Below are positions 24,996-33,716 of a stretch of 64,000 nt of DNA, one piece after another. A model generated the notes under the pieces. That model did no database searches. It saw nothing but the letters and a program-made list of their open reading frames with translations, and was not told the origin of the DNA. Origin of the DNA: a beta proteobacterium KB13 (lineage in GTDB: Bacteria > Pseudomonadota > Gammaproteobacteria > Burkholderiales > Methylophilaceae); contig DS995299.1 of assembly GCA_000156155.1 (NCBI GenBank), positions 273,827 through 337,826 of the forward strand. The letters run 5' to 3'. Numbering within the stretch: position 1 is the stretch's first letter; every line of letters begins with the position of its first letter. The position numbers and the translations under genes were made by a program.

Positions 24996-26285
24996 ATGAG
25001 AGTTTTATTATCAATTTTTTGTTTATTTTTTTCATCGATTCTTTATGCAAATATCAACATCGATTTTTGGAAGACAGAAAATGGAGTCAGAGTATATTTT
25101 GTCGAATCTCATGAGCTACCAATTGTTGATATCAAAATTAACTTTGATGCTGGTTCAGCAAGAGATCCCAAGGGACAATATGGCGTTGCTAACCTGACAA
25201 ATTACTTAATGTTACTTGGCGCCGGAGATTTGGATGAAAATCAGATAAGTAATCGTTTTTCTGATATCGGGGCTTCCCTTGGAGGCGGCATCGACCGCGA
25301 TCATGCTCAGCTGTCAATAAGAACTTTATCTGATAAAAAAATATTTTCTCAGGCAGTGGACACTTTTAAGCTTGTGCTGACAAAACCATCCTTTGCGGAT
25401 GATGTTTTTGAGCGGGAGAAAAAAAGTACATTATCCTTAATTGATCAATCAAAAACTCAGCCTGATTCATTAGGTAAGAATGCATATTCTAAAGCACTCT
25501 ATGGAGACCATCCTTATGGCCATCCTGAAGAAGGACTCACTGAGTCAGTATTAAAATTAACTCGAAAGAATATTATTAATTTTTACAATCTGTTCTACTC
25601 CTCTCAAAATGCATCTATTGTGATTGTTGGAGATTTAAGCAAAACCGAAGCACAAAAAGTTGTCAGTGATCTAACGTCGCATCTAAAAGATTATGGACAT
25701 GCTCCTATTCCTGAGGTGGCAGAAAATGAGCCTCAAAATGTTTCGATAGAGCATCCGGCACAACAGGCTCATTTATTTTATGGGATGCCTTCAATGGTGA
25801 GATTAGATAAAGACTTCTATCCCTTATATGTTGGCAATTACATTGTTGGAGGTGGAGGTTTTGTTTCTCGTCTGACTGGTGAGGTCAGAGAGAAAAATGG
25901 GTTAGTTTACAGTGTGTACTCATACTTTATGCCCCTAACTCAGAAAGGACCTTTTCAAATTGGCCTGCAGACCAAAAAATCTCAAATGAATGATGCTCTT
26001 AACTTGGTAAATCAGGTAATGAAAGATTTTATTGAGAAAGGACCAACCAAGGAAGAATTAAAAGATGCGAAGATGAATTTAATTGGTGGATTCCCTCTAA
26101 GACTCGATAGTAATAAAAAAATCGCTGAGTATATTTCAATGATGGCCATCTATAATTACCCTATTGATTATCTTGAAAGCTTTGTTAAAAATATCGATAA
26201 GGTGACCGTCGAAGATATCAAAGATGCTTTTCAAAGAAGAATAGATATGTCAAGATTCTCAACAGTTATTGTTGGGAATTCTTAA
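24996..26285 (+). CDS. M16 peptidase family, non-catalytic partner
   Basis: A 429-residue protein with a signal peptide (about residues 1-18, ending LYA) and the two-lobed M16 fold. Where the active subunit has HVLEH, this one has LTNYLMLLG, so zinc ligands are missing. The C-terminal lobe keeps the conserved GGGGFVSRLTGEVREKNGLVYSVYS block, which in M16 proteins shapes the substrate chamber. It probably forms a heterodimer with the preceding peptidase. A clear ribosome-binding site (TAGGAG) precedes the ATG. Its TAA stop is followed without a gap by the rsmD reading frame in the same phase. Confidence 0.92.
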   Translation: MRVLLSIFCLFFSSILYANINIDFWKTENGVRVYFVESHELPIVDIKINFDAGSARDPKGQYGVANLTNYLMLLGAGDLDENQISNRFSDIGASLGGGIDRDHAQLSIRTLSDKKIFSQAVDTFKLVLTKPSFADDVFEREKKSTLSLIDQSKTQPDSLGKNAYSKALYGDHPYGHPEEGLTESVLKLTRKNIINFYNLFYSSQNASIVIVGDLSKTEAQKVVSDLTSHLKDYGHAPIPEVAENEPQNVSIEHPAQQAHLFYGMPSMVRLDKDFYPLYVGNYIVGGGGFVSRLTGEVREKNGLVYSVYSYFMPLTQKGPFQIGLQTKKSQMNDALNLVNQVMKDFIEKGPTKEELKDAKMNLIGGFPLRLDSNKKIAEYISMMAIYNYPIDYLESFVKNIDKVTVEDIKDAFQRRIDMSRFSTVIVGNS

Positions 26286-26822
26286 ATCACAAGCACAGTT
26301 AAAATTATTGCAGGGTCATTAAAAGGAAGAAATATTTCTTTTCATGACAATGAAAATACAAGGCCTACTTTAGGAAGGGTCAAAGAAACCTTATTTAATT
26401 GGTTATCCCCCTTCATTGATGGTGCTTCTTGTCTTGATTTATTTGCAGGTTCTGGAAGTCTGGGTTTTGAAGCTATATCAAGAGGCGCACATGCCTGCCA
26501 ATTTATAGATCATTCAAAAACAAATATTGAGCAAATAAATTTAAACATCAAATCACTCCAACTTGCAGATTGCACAACTGAGATTTCTGAATCACATAAA
26601 TATGTAACTCGCACCAACCAAAGATATGACATCATTTTCTTTGATCCCCCATACAAATCTAATTGCTATGATTGGCTAGACCTGGTATTAGAAAAATTAT
26701 TAAAACCTGACGGTATAATATACATTGAATCAGCAACTAAAATTGAATTAGAGAGTTTATGTATGATTCGTGAAAAAAAGACCAAAACTTTGTTTTATGG
26801 AATTTATAAATATGATCGATAA
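26286..26822 (+). CDS. rsmD: 16S rRNA (guanine966-N2)-methyltransferase RsmD, no standard start codon
   Basis: An intact 178-codon frame encodes RsmD, which methylates G966 of 16S rRNA: VKIIAGSLKGRNI near the N-terminus, RPTLGRVKETLFNW at 26-39, motif I LDLFAGSGSLGFEA at 50-63 and the catalytic DPPY at 120-123. There is no ATG, GTG or TTG between the M16 stop and the SAM motif. The best start is the ATC directly after the M16 TAA, 8 bp after GGGA; the codons that follow (TSTVKII) fit a family N-terminus. Alternatives are the ATT codons at 26304 or 26307, or readthrough of the TAA. No frameshift or internal stop is present. Confidence 0.88.
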   Translation: MTSTVKIIAGSLKGRNISFHDNENTRPTLGRVKETLFNWLSPFIDGASCLDLFAGSGSLGFEAISRGAHACQFIDHSKTNIEQINLNIKSLQLADCTTEISESHKYVTRTNQRYDIIFFDPPYKSNCYDWLDLVLEKLLKPDGIIYIESATKIELESLCMIREKKTKTLFYGIYKYDR

Positions 26823-27288
26823 GATTATTTATCCTGGCTCATTTGATCCAATTACAAAAGGGCATGAAGATATCATCAATCAACTACAGAACCTAGCATC
26901 TGTCGTTATCGTTGCTGTTGCAAAAGATAATGATAAAAATTCTTTATATAGCATTGATCAACGACTAAATCTTCTTAAGGAGTTATACCAAAACCATGCA
27001 AATATTGAAGTAATATCCTACTCAGGGTTGACTGTTGATTTGGCCAAAAAAAATAATGTCAGTGTTATTGCAAGGGGTTTAAGAAATGAAATTGATTTTG
27101 CTTATGAGAGAGACTTAAGTGATATGAATCAAAAAATTGATGAGAATATAAGAACAATATTTTTTCAATCTGATCCAGCTTTAAGATCTATCTCGTCCTC
27201 CCTGGTGAGGCAACTTATTCATCTAAATAAAGACTTTTCTCCTTTTTTGTCAAAAAAAATTACTAATTTGATTAACGCATGGCGCTAA
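26812..27288 (+). CDS. coaD: Phosphopantetheine adenylyltransferase
   Basis: A 158-residue enzyme of coenzyme A synthesis that joins 4'-phosphopantetheine and ATP. The start MIDKIIYPGSFDPITKGHEDII gives the family length and places the T/HxGH nucleotidyl-transferase motif (TKGH) correctly. An ATG at 26770 would only add residues overlapping rsmD. RGLRNEIDFAYERDLSDMN and the late ISSSLVRQLI (ISST/S-type) motif are intact. It overlaps the rsmD stop by 11 bp, so rsmD and coaD are cotranscribed, as in many bacteria. Confidence 0.96.
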   Translation: MIDKIIYPGSFDPITKGHEDIINQLQNLASVVIVAVAKDNDKNSLYSIDQRLNLLKELYQNHANIEVISYSGLTVDLAKKNNVSVIARGLRNEIDFAYERDLSDMNQKIDENIRTIFFQSDPALRSISSSLVRQLIHLNKDFSPFLSKKITNLINAWR

Positions 27289-27536
27289 AAATTACAGAAG
27301 AGTGCATTAATTGTGATGTTTGTGAACCCGTTTGTCCTAATCAGGCAATCTTTATGGGCGAACAAATATATGAGATTAATCCTAATTTATGTACAGAGTG
27401 TGTTGGACATTTTGAAATTCCGCAATGCGTAGATATTTGTCCCATTGACTGCATTCCAAAAGATGAAAACTATTTTGAGACAAATGTTGAGCTATATCAG
27501 AAATACTTACAATTAAGTAAAAAGGAGCCTAAATGA
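27279..27536 (+). CDS. YfhL-family 4Fe-4S dicluster ferredoxin
   Basis: An 85-residue small ferredoxin with two cluster motifs: CINCDVCEPVCP near residues 9-20 and CTECVGHFEIPQCVDICP near 39-56, where the longer spacing in the second is typical of the YfhL/Alvin group. These cytoplasmic electron carriers often lie beside coaD in Proteobacteria, as here (10-bp overlap). The redox partner is unknown. The stop overlaps gloA by 4 bp (ATGA). Confidence 0.92.
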   Translation: MALKITEECINCDVCEPVCPNQAIFMGEQIYEINPNLCTECVGHFEIPQCVDICPIDCIPKDENYFETNVELYQKYLQLSKKEPK

Positions 27537-27922
27537 GAATTTTACATACAATGCTGAGGGTAAATAACCTTCATGAGTCAGTTGAGTTTTATAAGAATTT
27601 TTTTGGAATGCAATTGTTGAGGAAACATGATTTTCCAGAGGGTAAATTTTCATTAGCATTTATAGGGTATGGGAATGAGCAAGATCATACGGTTATAGAA
27701 TTAACTCATAACTGGGATACAAGCGCTTATGATCTTGGTAATGGATATGGGCATATTGCCATTGAAGTCGATGATGCCTATAAAGTGTGCGAGGAAATTA
27801 AATCAAAAGGCGGTAAAGTTGTGAGAGAAGCTGGTCCCATGATGCATGGTACAACAGTGATTGCATTTATTGAGGATCCTAATGGTTATAAGGTTGAGCT
27901 AATTCAAAAGGGGACGTATTAA
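27533..27922 (+). CDS. gloA: Lactoylglutathione lyase (glyoxalase I)
   Basis: A 129-residue vicinal-oxygen-chelate enzyme that isomerises the methylglyoxal-glutathione adduct. It begins MRILHTMLRVNNLHESVEFYKNFFGM, with metal ligands expected at H5, E56 (TVIELTHNW), H74 (GYGHIAIEV) and E122 (YKVELIQ). Both half domains are intact and length is normal. It ends one base before the end of the convergent dnaJ gene and is cotranslated with the ferredoxin gene. Confidence 0.96.
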   Translation: MRILHTMLRVNNLHESVEFYKNFFGMQLLRKHDFPEGKFSLAFIGYGNEQDHTVIELTHNWDTSAYDLGNGYGHIAIEVDDAYKVCEEIKSKGGKVVREAGPMMHGTTVIAFIEDPNGYKVELIQKGTY

Positions 27923-29056
27923 TTAATCAAAAAAGTCTCTGACTTTATCAACCCAGCTTTTTGACCTTGGGCTGTGTTTTCCGCTATCAGCTTGATTTAG
28001 GTCTTCAAGTTCCCTTAAAATTTCTTTCTGTCTTTCGGTCAGTTTTACAGGAGTTTCAACGACCACATGGCATAAAAGATCACCTGTGTAATTTTCCCGA
28101 ACAGGCTTAACACCTTTACCTTTTAGTCTAAAAGTTGCCCCTGTTTGGGTTTCCTGTGGAATTTTCATCTTTGCATTACCACCTAGTGTAGGAATCTCAA
28201 CATCTCCACCCAAAGCAGCTACTGAAAAACTTATCGGTAATTCGCAGTGTAAGTCAGCTCCATCTCTTTCAAAAATGGCATGCTTTTTTAATCCAACAAC
28301 CACATACAGGTCGCCAGATGGACCACCATTAACTCCAGCCTCACCTTCATTACTGAGGCGAATTCTATCTCCCTCATCCACACCGGCTGGTATTTTTACA
28401 GATAGTGTTTTAGATTCTTTAACTCTTCCTGAACCTGAGCAATCATTGCATGGATCATTGATGACCTTTCCGGAACCCTGACATTTTGGACATGTTTGTT
28501 GTACTGAAAAAAATCCTTGTTGCATTCTGACTTGTCCATGACCGCCGCAAGTTCCGCATGTGGATGGTTGCGTTCCTTTTTTTGCACCGCTTCCTGAACA
28601 TGTTTTACATTGTGACAACACAGGAATTCTAATTTTCTTCTCAGTTCCTTGAGCTGCTTCTTCAAGAGTTATTTCTAGGTTGTATCTTAAATCTGCTCCT
28701 CGATACACATTTGATTTTCCTGATCCTGATCGACCACCACCAAATATATCGCCAAAAATATCTCCGAAAGCATCTCCAAAATCTGAAAATCCGCCTTGAA
28801 AACCTCCTTGACCTCCACCCATCGATTGATCGACGCCAGCATGACCAAATTGATCATAAGCAGATTTTTTTTGAGGATCGCTTAAAATTTCATAGGCTTC
28901 TTTGACCTCTTTAAAGCTTTCTTCGGCTTTTGGATTATCTGGATTTCTATCTGGATGAAATTTCATTGCAAGCTTTTTAAACGCTTTTTTGATTTCATCT
29001 CCAGATGCGTCTCGGTTAAGTCCAAGAATCTCGTAATAATCTCTTTTTGAAGCCAT
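27923..29056 (-). CDS. dnaJ: Chaperone protein DnaJ
   Basis: A 377-residue type I J-protein. The J domain (residues 1-70) has the HPD motif in [13 protein letters not shown] Gly/Phe-rich linker (about 75-115), four CxxCxGxG zinc-finger repeats (about 145-205: [32 protein letters not shown]) and the substrate-binding C-terminal domains follow. It stimulates DnaK ATP hydrolysis and delivers substrates. It lies 57 bp downstream of dnaK behind a strong hairpin and is the last gene of the grpE-dnaK-dnaJ cluster. Confidence 0.98.
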   Translation of the reverse strand: MASKRDYYEILGLNRDASGDEIKKAFKKLAMKFHPDRNPDNPKAEESFKEVKEAYEILSDPQKKSAYDQFGHAGVDQSMGGGQGGFQGGFSDFGDAFGDIFGDIFGGGRSGSGKSNVYRGADLRYNLEITLEEAAQGTEKKIRIPVLSQCKTCSGSGAKKGTQPSTCGTCGGHGQVRMQQGFFSVQQTCPKCQGSGKVINDPCNDCSGSGRVKESKTLSVKIPAGVDEGDRIRLSNEGEAGVNGGPSGDLYVVVGLKKHAIFERDGADLHCELPISFSVAALGGDVEIPTLGGNAKMKIPQETQTGATFRLKGKGVKPVRENYTGDLLCHVVVETPVKLTERQKEILRELEDLNQADSGKHSPRSKSWVDKVRDFFD

Positions 29057-29073
29057 ATTTACCTAAATTTTGA

Positions 29074-29094
29074 TGGCCTGGAGTTTCCAGGCCA
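29074..29094 (-). other. Hairpin in the dnaK-dnaJ intergenic region
   Basis: A perfect 9-bp inverted repeat (TGGCCTGGA with TCCAGGCCA, 3-nt loop) lies between dnaK and dnaJ. It is not followed by a T tract on the minus strand, so it is unlikely to be an intrinsic terminator. It could instead be an mRNA processing or stability element that sets the DnaK to DnaJ ratio. Confidence 0.55.
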
Positions 29095-29113
29095 GATTGA
29101 TTCTATAAGGATA

Positions 29114-31060
29114 CTACTTATCCTCTTCTTTTTTTTCTTCGTTTACTTCTTCAAATTCAGCATCAACTACATCACCATCAACTGTTTTTTCTGAATTTGC
29201 GTCAGCAGAGTCTGCCTGTTGATTTTGACCAGATTGATTTTGCTGAGAGGCATAAACTTTTTCACCAAATTTTTGTGCTGACTCGGCCAATGCTTTTGAT
29301 TTTTCTTCAATTCTGGCTTTATCATCTGATGAAATCGCCTCTTCTAAATCTTTAACAGCAGCCTCAATTTTTTCTTTTTCACCATCTTCTAATTTATCAG
29401 CATGATCAGTCATTGATTTTTTAGTACCGTGGATTAGTGCCTCTGCAGAATTTTTTGCATCAACAAGCTCTTTTAGCTTTTTATCCTCTTCTGCATATTT
29501 TGCCGCATCTTCTTCCATTTTCTTAATTTCTTCTTCACTTAATCCACTATTGGCCTTAATGGTAATTTTATTTTCTTTACCTGTTGCCTTATCTTTTGCT
29601 GATACGTTTAATATACCGTTAGCATCAATATCAAATGTCACCTCAATTTGTGGAGTTCCTCTAGCAGCAGGTGGAATATCGGTTAAATTAAACTGCCCAA
29701 GACTCTTGTTACCACTCGCCATTTCTCTCTCACCCTGGAGGACATGGATAGTTACAGCACTTTGATTGTCTTCAGCAGTCGAGAAGACTTGCGAAGCCTT
29801 GGTTGGAATTGTGGTGTTTTTCTTGATTAACTTGGTACAAACACCACCTAATGTTTCAATACCAAGACTTAATGGCGTTACATCCAGCAATAGAACATCT
29901 TTAACATCTCCCTGAAGGACACCGCCCTGAACTGCAGCACCGACTGCAACAGCCTCGTCGGGGTTAACGTCTTTTCTTGGGTCAACATTAAAAATCGACT
30001 TAACTTTTTCTTGCACTTTTGGCATACGGGTTTGACCGCCAACAAGAATGACATCTGAAATATCTGAACTGGATAAGCCGGCATCTTGCATTGCTTGCTC
30101 ACATGGCGCAGCAGTTCTTTCAATTAAATCTTCAACTAATGATTCAAATTTTGAGCGAGTGAGTTTTACAACCAAGTGTTTAGGACCGGATGCGTCTGCA
30201 GTGATGTATGGTAAGTTCACCTCAGTCTGAGAACTGCTTGATAGTTCAATTTTTGCTTTTTCGGCAGCCTCTTTAAGACGCTGTTTTGCAAGCATATCCT
30301 GGGTTAAATCTACCCCATTTTCTTTTTTAAATTCTTCAGCGAGGAAGTCAATAATTCTATTGTCAAAATCTTCACCACCTAAGAAAGTATCTCCGTTCGT
30401 TGATAGAACTTCAAACTGATGTTCACCGTCTACGCTTGATATTTCAATGATAGACACGTCAAATGTTCCGCCACCAAGGTCATAAACAGCAATTTTTCTG
30501 TCACCCTCTTGTTTGTCTAGACCAAAAGCTAGTGCAGCAGCAGTTGGTTCGTTAATAATTCTTTTGACCTCAAGACCAGCAATTCGTCCAGCATCTTTTG
30601 TCGCCTGTCTTTGACTGTCATTAAAATATGCAGGAACAGTGATAACGGCCTCTGTTACCTCTTCGCCCAGATATTCTTCTGCTGTTATTTTCATTTTTTT
30701 TAAGATTTCAGCTGAAACTTGTGGCGGAGCTACTTTTTCTCCATTAACTTCAACCCAAGCATCACCGTTATCAGCTTTGGCAATGGTGTATGGCATTAAT
30801 TTAATATCTTTTTGAACCTCGTCTTCTTCAAAACGTCTTCCGATAAGTCGCTTTACAGCATAAAGGGTATTTTTAGGGTTTGTCACCGCTTGACGTTTAG
30901 CAGGGGCACCTGTCAGAATTTCACCACCATCTTGATAAGCGATAATAGAAGGCGTTGTTCTATTTCCTTCTGAGTTCTCGATTACCTTTGGCTTTCCACT
31001 CTCCATGACCGCTACGCAAGAGTTAGTTGTTCCTAAATCAATTCCAATAATTTTTGCCAT
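29114..31060 (-). CDS. dnaK: Chaperone protein DnaK (Hsp70)
   Basis: A 648-residue Hsp70. The ATPase domain starts [15 protein letters not shown] (residues 4-18) and includes [14 protein letters not shown], the phosphate loop [12 protein letters not shown], and [12 protein letters not shown]. The linker [19 protein letters not shown] leads to the substrate-binding domain and a helical lid. The tail is Gln/Asn-rich then acidic (ending [12 protein letters not shown]), typical of proteobacterial DnaK. It is preceded by grpE with 65 bp between them. Confidence 0.99.
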   Translation of the reverse strand: MAKIIGIDLGTTNSCVAVMESGKPKVIENSEGNRTTPSIIAYQDGGEILTGAPAKRQAVTNPKNTLYAVKRLIGRRFEEDEVQKDIKLMPYTIAKADNGDAWVEVNGEKVAPPQVSAEILKKMKITAEEYLGEEVTEAVITVPAYFNDSQRQATKDAGRIAGLEVKRIINEPTAAALAFGLDKQEGDRKIAVYDLGGGTFDVSIIEISSVDGEHQFEVLSTNGDTFLGGEDFDNRIIDFLAEEFKKENGVDLTQDMLAKQRLKEAAEKAKIELSSSSQTEVNLPYITADASGPKHLVVKLTRSKFESLVEDLIERTAAPCEQAMQDAGLSSSDISDVILVGGQTRMPKVQEKVKSIFNVDPRKDVNPDEAVAVGAAVQGGVLQGDVKDVLLLDVTPLSLGIETLGGVCTKLIKKNTTIPTKASQVFSTAEDNQSAVTIHVLQGEREMASGNKSLGQFNLTDIPPAARGTPQIEVTFDIDANGILNVSAKDKATGKENKITIKANSGLSEEEIKKMEEDAAKYAEEDKKLKELVDAKNSAEALIHGTKKSMTDHADKLEDGEKEKIEAAVKDLEEAISSDDKARIEEKSKALAESAQKFGEKVYASQQNQSGQNQQADSADANSEKTVDGDVVDAEFEEVNEEKKEEDK

Positions 31061-31116
31061 TATATTTTTTCCTTCAAATATTTATTACTTATTAATGTTG
31101 AGATGATTAATAAAAT

Positions 31117-31123
31117 TTTCAAG
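31117..31123 (-). promoter_or_regulatory. dnaK: Possible sigma32 -35 element before dnaK
   Basis: A perfect CTTGAAA heptamer reads toward dnaK just beyond the grpE stop. The matching -10 region is poor: CTCAACAT at 14-bp spacing keeps about half of the CCCCATNT consensus. It may be a secondary heat-shock start for dnaK, or chance in AT-rich sequence. Confidence 0.3.
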
Positions 31124-31125
31124 TG

Positions 31126-31680
31126 TTAATCATTATTTTTAACTACTGAGACCATTGCTGGTCTGATAACTCTGTCATTAAGCTTGTAACCCTTTTGTAA
31201 TACGCTTAATACCGTGTTAGGTTCTTGCTCTTTTGATTCAACCATTGACATCGCTTGATGTTCATTTGGATCAAATTTTTCACCTATCGGATAGATTTCA
31301 GCAATATTAAATTTTTCAAAAACAGCATTGAGCTGTTTTAGTGTTAATTCAACACCATCCATTAAGATCTTGTTGTCCACATTATCAGATTCTAGTGAGG
31401 CTTCTAAACTATCTTTTACTGATAATAATTCTTGACTAAAACCTTCGATTGCAAACTTTCTCGTTTTATCAGCCTCTTCGTAGCTTCTTCTTCGAATATT
31501 TTCTGCTTCAGCTTTCGCATATAAAACTTGATTTTTAAGCTCCTCAATTTGCTCTAATAAGTCATCAGATTGAGCGTCAATCTCTTGATTTTCCTGATTA
31601 GCATTTTCCTTTGATAAATCTTGATCTTCATTTTGATCAAGTTCTTCAGTGAGATTTTTTTCTTTTTTGTCGTTTGCCAT
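31126..31680 (-). CDS. grpE: Nucleotide exchange factor GrpE
   Basis: A 184-residue GrpE with a Glu/Asn/Gln-rich disordered N-terminus (about 1-40), a long coiled coil (about 41-90, ending AENIRRRSYEEADKTRKFA) and a C-terminal beta domain with KFDPNEHQAMSMVE and VLQKGYKLNDRVIRPAMVSV, the family signature. It releases ADP from DnaK. It is the first gene of the chaperone cluster and has a candidate sigma32 promoter 37 bp upstream. Confidence 0.97.
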   Translation of the reverse strand: MANDKKEKNLTEELDQNEDQDLSKENANQENQEIDAQSDDLLEQIEELKNQVLYAKAEAENIRRRSYEEADKTRKFAIEGFSQELLSVKDSLEASLESDNVDNKILMDGVELTLKQLNAVFEKFNIAEIYPIGEKFDPNEHQAMSMVESKEQEPNTVLSVLQKGYKLNDRVIRPAMVSVVKNND

Positions 31681-31716
31681 ATACCTAACCGAATTTAAAA
31701 ATTAATTACAATCTAT

Positions 31717-31744
31717 ATATAGGTATGGAAAGGTAAATTTCAAG
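31717..31744 (-). promoter_or_regulatory. grpE: Candidate sigma32 promoter of grpE-dnaK-dnaJ
   Basis: On the minus strand CTTGAAA (31738-31744) is a perfect sigma32 -35 box. ACCTATAT (31717-31724) lies 13 bp downstream and keeps five of seven defined positions of the -10 consensus CCCCATNT. The -35 box overlaps the last bases of the waaC gene. The site suits control by the RpoH factor encoded at 19.9 kb. Confidence 0.55.
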
Positions 31745-32675
31745 CTAAATCATTAAATTTTTTGAAAATATCTTCAGGGAGGGGGGTGTTGCTTAATGAG
31801 CCCATGTTGAATGCAGGGGTTTTGGTACTTTTAACCCCAGTGAGATCAGGATTGCTGAATGTATAAATTCCAATTGTAGGTATATCCAGTGATGAGGCAA
31901 GATGCGTTAGGCCGGTATCAACCCCAATTGCAAAACGTGTGGATGCAATTTTTTTTGCCAGTTGATCAATATTCATTTTTTCGAGAATTTCACAATTTGT
32001 TGTTTGATCATAGATCGCCAAACATTCTTCATATTCTTTAACACTTCCCCAGGGAAGAAAAATTTTATAATTATTTCGCTCAAATAAGCCAGCCAACTTA
32101 ATCCAGTATTCAAGAGGCCATTTCTTTTGAACATTGCTTGTCCCTGTAATAAATACAATACCATGTGGGTCCGTTTGATCTTTTTTAAAATTATAAGAAA
32201 AAGAAATATTGTTTTGGTCTATTTCATAATTCATTGATTTTGCTAAAAGCAATCTATTTCTATTGATTGCATGAATTTTTTTTTCAATTTGAATGGGATT
32301 TTTATAAAAATAACTCGCAAAGCTCTCTTTAATTGAATTCTTATTAAAACCAAATGAGTTTAATGATCTACACATGATTCCAGTTCTAATTAAACCTTGT
32401 AGATCAATGACGTAATCATAATTTTCTTTTTTAATTAAATGTCTTAATTGAAAGAATTCGTTGTATGAAATTTTTTTAAATAAGTTTTTTTTCCAACTTC
32501 GAAATTTACTGATCAAAGTTTTTTGAACTGGAAATAAATTTAATAAACTTGAAAATGATTCTTCAACAAGCCAATGTATCTCAACATCAACATGATTTTT
32601 CCTTAAATCACTTATAATAGAGTTAGCATGGACAATGTCACCTAATGATGATGTTTTGATAATAAGGACTTTCAT
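31740..32675 (-). CDS. waaC: Lipopolysaccharide heptosyltransferase I (GT9)
   Basis: A 311-residue GT9 enzyme that adds the first heptose to Kdo of lipid A-Kdo. The start MKVLIIKTSSLGDIVHANSII is the standard heptosyltransferase N-terminus; an upstream in-frame ATG at 32729 would add 18 residues overlapping the divergent gene. FITGTSNVQKKWPLEYW and the nucleotide-sugar motif FAIGVDTGLTHLASSLDIPTIGIY are intact. The latter, with D-T-G-L-x-H, separates GT9 from GT4. Only 18 bp separate it from the divergent glycosyltransferase gene, so their promoters must overlap coding sequence. Confidence 0.92.
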   Translation of the reverse strand: MKVLIIKTSSLGDIVHANSIISDLRKNHVDVEIHWLVEESFSSLLNLFPVQKTLISKFRSWKKNLFKKISYNEFFQLRHLIKKENYDYVIDLQGLIRTGIMCRSLNSFGFNKNSIKESFASYFYKNPIQIEKKIHAINRNRLLLAKSMNYEIDQNNISFSYNFKKDQTDPHGIVFITGTSNVQKKWPLEYWIKLAGLFERNNYKIFLPWGSVKEYEECLAIYDQTTNCEILEKMNIDQLAKKIASTRFAIGVDTGLTHLASSLDIPTIGIYTFSNPDLTGVKSTKTPAFNMGSLSNTPLPEDIFKKFNDLA

Positions 32676-32693
32676 AAAGAAATTATAAACTAA

Positions 32694-33668
32694 ATGACAA
32701 AAATTCTTATTCTTACTAAGGGGGTACAAGCTTCATCTTCAAGAGAGAGAGCACTTGTTTATAGTGATTTACTTAGAAGCAATAAGGTACTTTATCAGCA
32801 CCTAGGCCTATCCAAAAGACCTTTGAATTATATCAAAGCAATTATTAAGGCACCTTCTTTTGATATCATATTTTTACAAAGAAAATTAGTACCAAGATTT
32901 TTTTTTAAAATTCTAAGAATTTTGTCAAAAAAAATTATTTATGATTTTGATGATGCAATTTTTTTAGATTCAAATGGCGAAATATCAAACCATAAGCTCA
33001 AAAAATTTTCATACATATGTAGCAATAGTGACTTGATTTTTGCAGGAAATGATTTTTTGAAAAACCATGCAAATAAATTTAATAAAAACACGTTTTTAAT
33101 TCCAACATGCCTTGATATATCCAAATATAAATTATCAGTTAGGAAAGATAAAAATTTTTTTGATCTGGTTTGGATTGGTTCAAAAAGTACAAGCAAATAT
33201 TTAATTGAAATAATTCCATTACTCGAGAGAGCAAATAAAAAATTAAAAGATTTAAGACTGATCAATATTTCAAATGTTGTTTTAAAAAGCAAATTTATAC
33301 CGATCAAAAATATATTATGGTCAGAGCAGGTTCAATATAAAGAGTTAAAATCTGCAAAATTAGGTTTAGCACCATTGGATGATTCAAATTGGAGCAAGGG
33401 TAAATGTGCTTTTAAAGTCCTTCAATATGCGTCTGCAGGAATTCCAATAATTTCATCTAATGTGGGTGTTAATTCCATTTTAATAAAGCAATTTGACGCT
33501 GGTTTATTAGTTAAACAAGAAAATGATTGGATTAAGCATATTCAAAAACTGAGATCAAACCCAAATTTATATAAAATATATAAAAAAAATGCCGAGAGAA
33601 TGTCAAATTTGTTTGATTTAAGAGTTAATTATAAAAAAATGAAAAAGATAGTTAAAGATGCTATGTAG
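32694..33668 (+). CDS. Glycosyltransferase, GT4-like
   Basis: A 324-residue GT-B type protein. The N-terminal half has the loosely conserved SSSRERALVYSDLLR and IIYDFDDAIFLDSNG blocks; the C-terminal half has LGLAPLDDSNWSKGKCAFKVLQYASAGIPIISSNVG, a clear GT4 donor-binding motif. It begins 18 bp from waaC and precedes two kinase genes, which places it in LPS core assembly. The sugar and acceptor are not predictable. The gene is markedly A-rich, more so than the housekeeping genes, suggesting a variable region. Confidence 0.8.
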   Translation: MTKILILTKGVQASSSRERALVYSDLLRSNKVLYQHLGLSKRPLNYIKAIIKAPSFDIIFLQRKLVPRFFFKILRILSKKIIYDFDDAIFLDSNGEISNHKLKKFSYICSNSDLIFAGNDFLKNHANKFNKNTFLIPTCLDISKYKLSVRKDKNFFDLVWIGSKSTSKYLIEIIPLLERANKKLKDLRLINISNVVLKSKFIPIKNILWSEQVQYKELKSAKLGLAPLDDSNWSKGKCAFKVLQYASAGIPIISSNVGVNSILIKQFDAGLLVKQENDWIKHIQKLRSNPNLYKIYKKNAERMSNLFDLRVNYKKMKKIVKDAM

Positions 33669-33685
33669 GTTTTGTATTAAAGGGT

Positions 33686-33708
33686 CAAACTATTATTTAA
33701 ATAGTTTG
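33686..33708 (+). other. Hairpin between glycosyltransferase and kinase genes
   Basis: A 9-bp inverted repeat, CAAACTATT with AATAGTTTG around a 5-nt loop, lies in the 48-bp gap and ends 10 bp before the kinase ATG. It has no following T tract and low GC, so it is a weak terminator candidate at most; it may limit translation of the kinase gene. Confidence 0.35.
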
Positions 33709-33716
33709 TATTAGTA

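Noticed and set aside
25120-25230. Second M16 protein as an active zinc peptidase
   Set aside because: The position of HxxEH reads LTNYLMLLG, so the zinc ligands are missing.
26286-26822. rsmD as a pseudogene
   Set aside because: The frame is uninterrupted for 178 codons and all motifs are present; only the start codon is non-standard.
31061-31125. CIRCE element before dnaK or grpE
   Set aside because: Both upstream regions were read; no TTAGCACTC / GAGTGCTAA arms are present.
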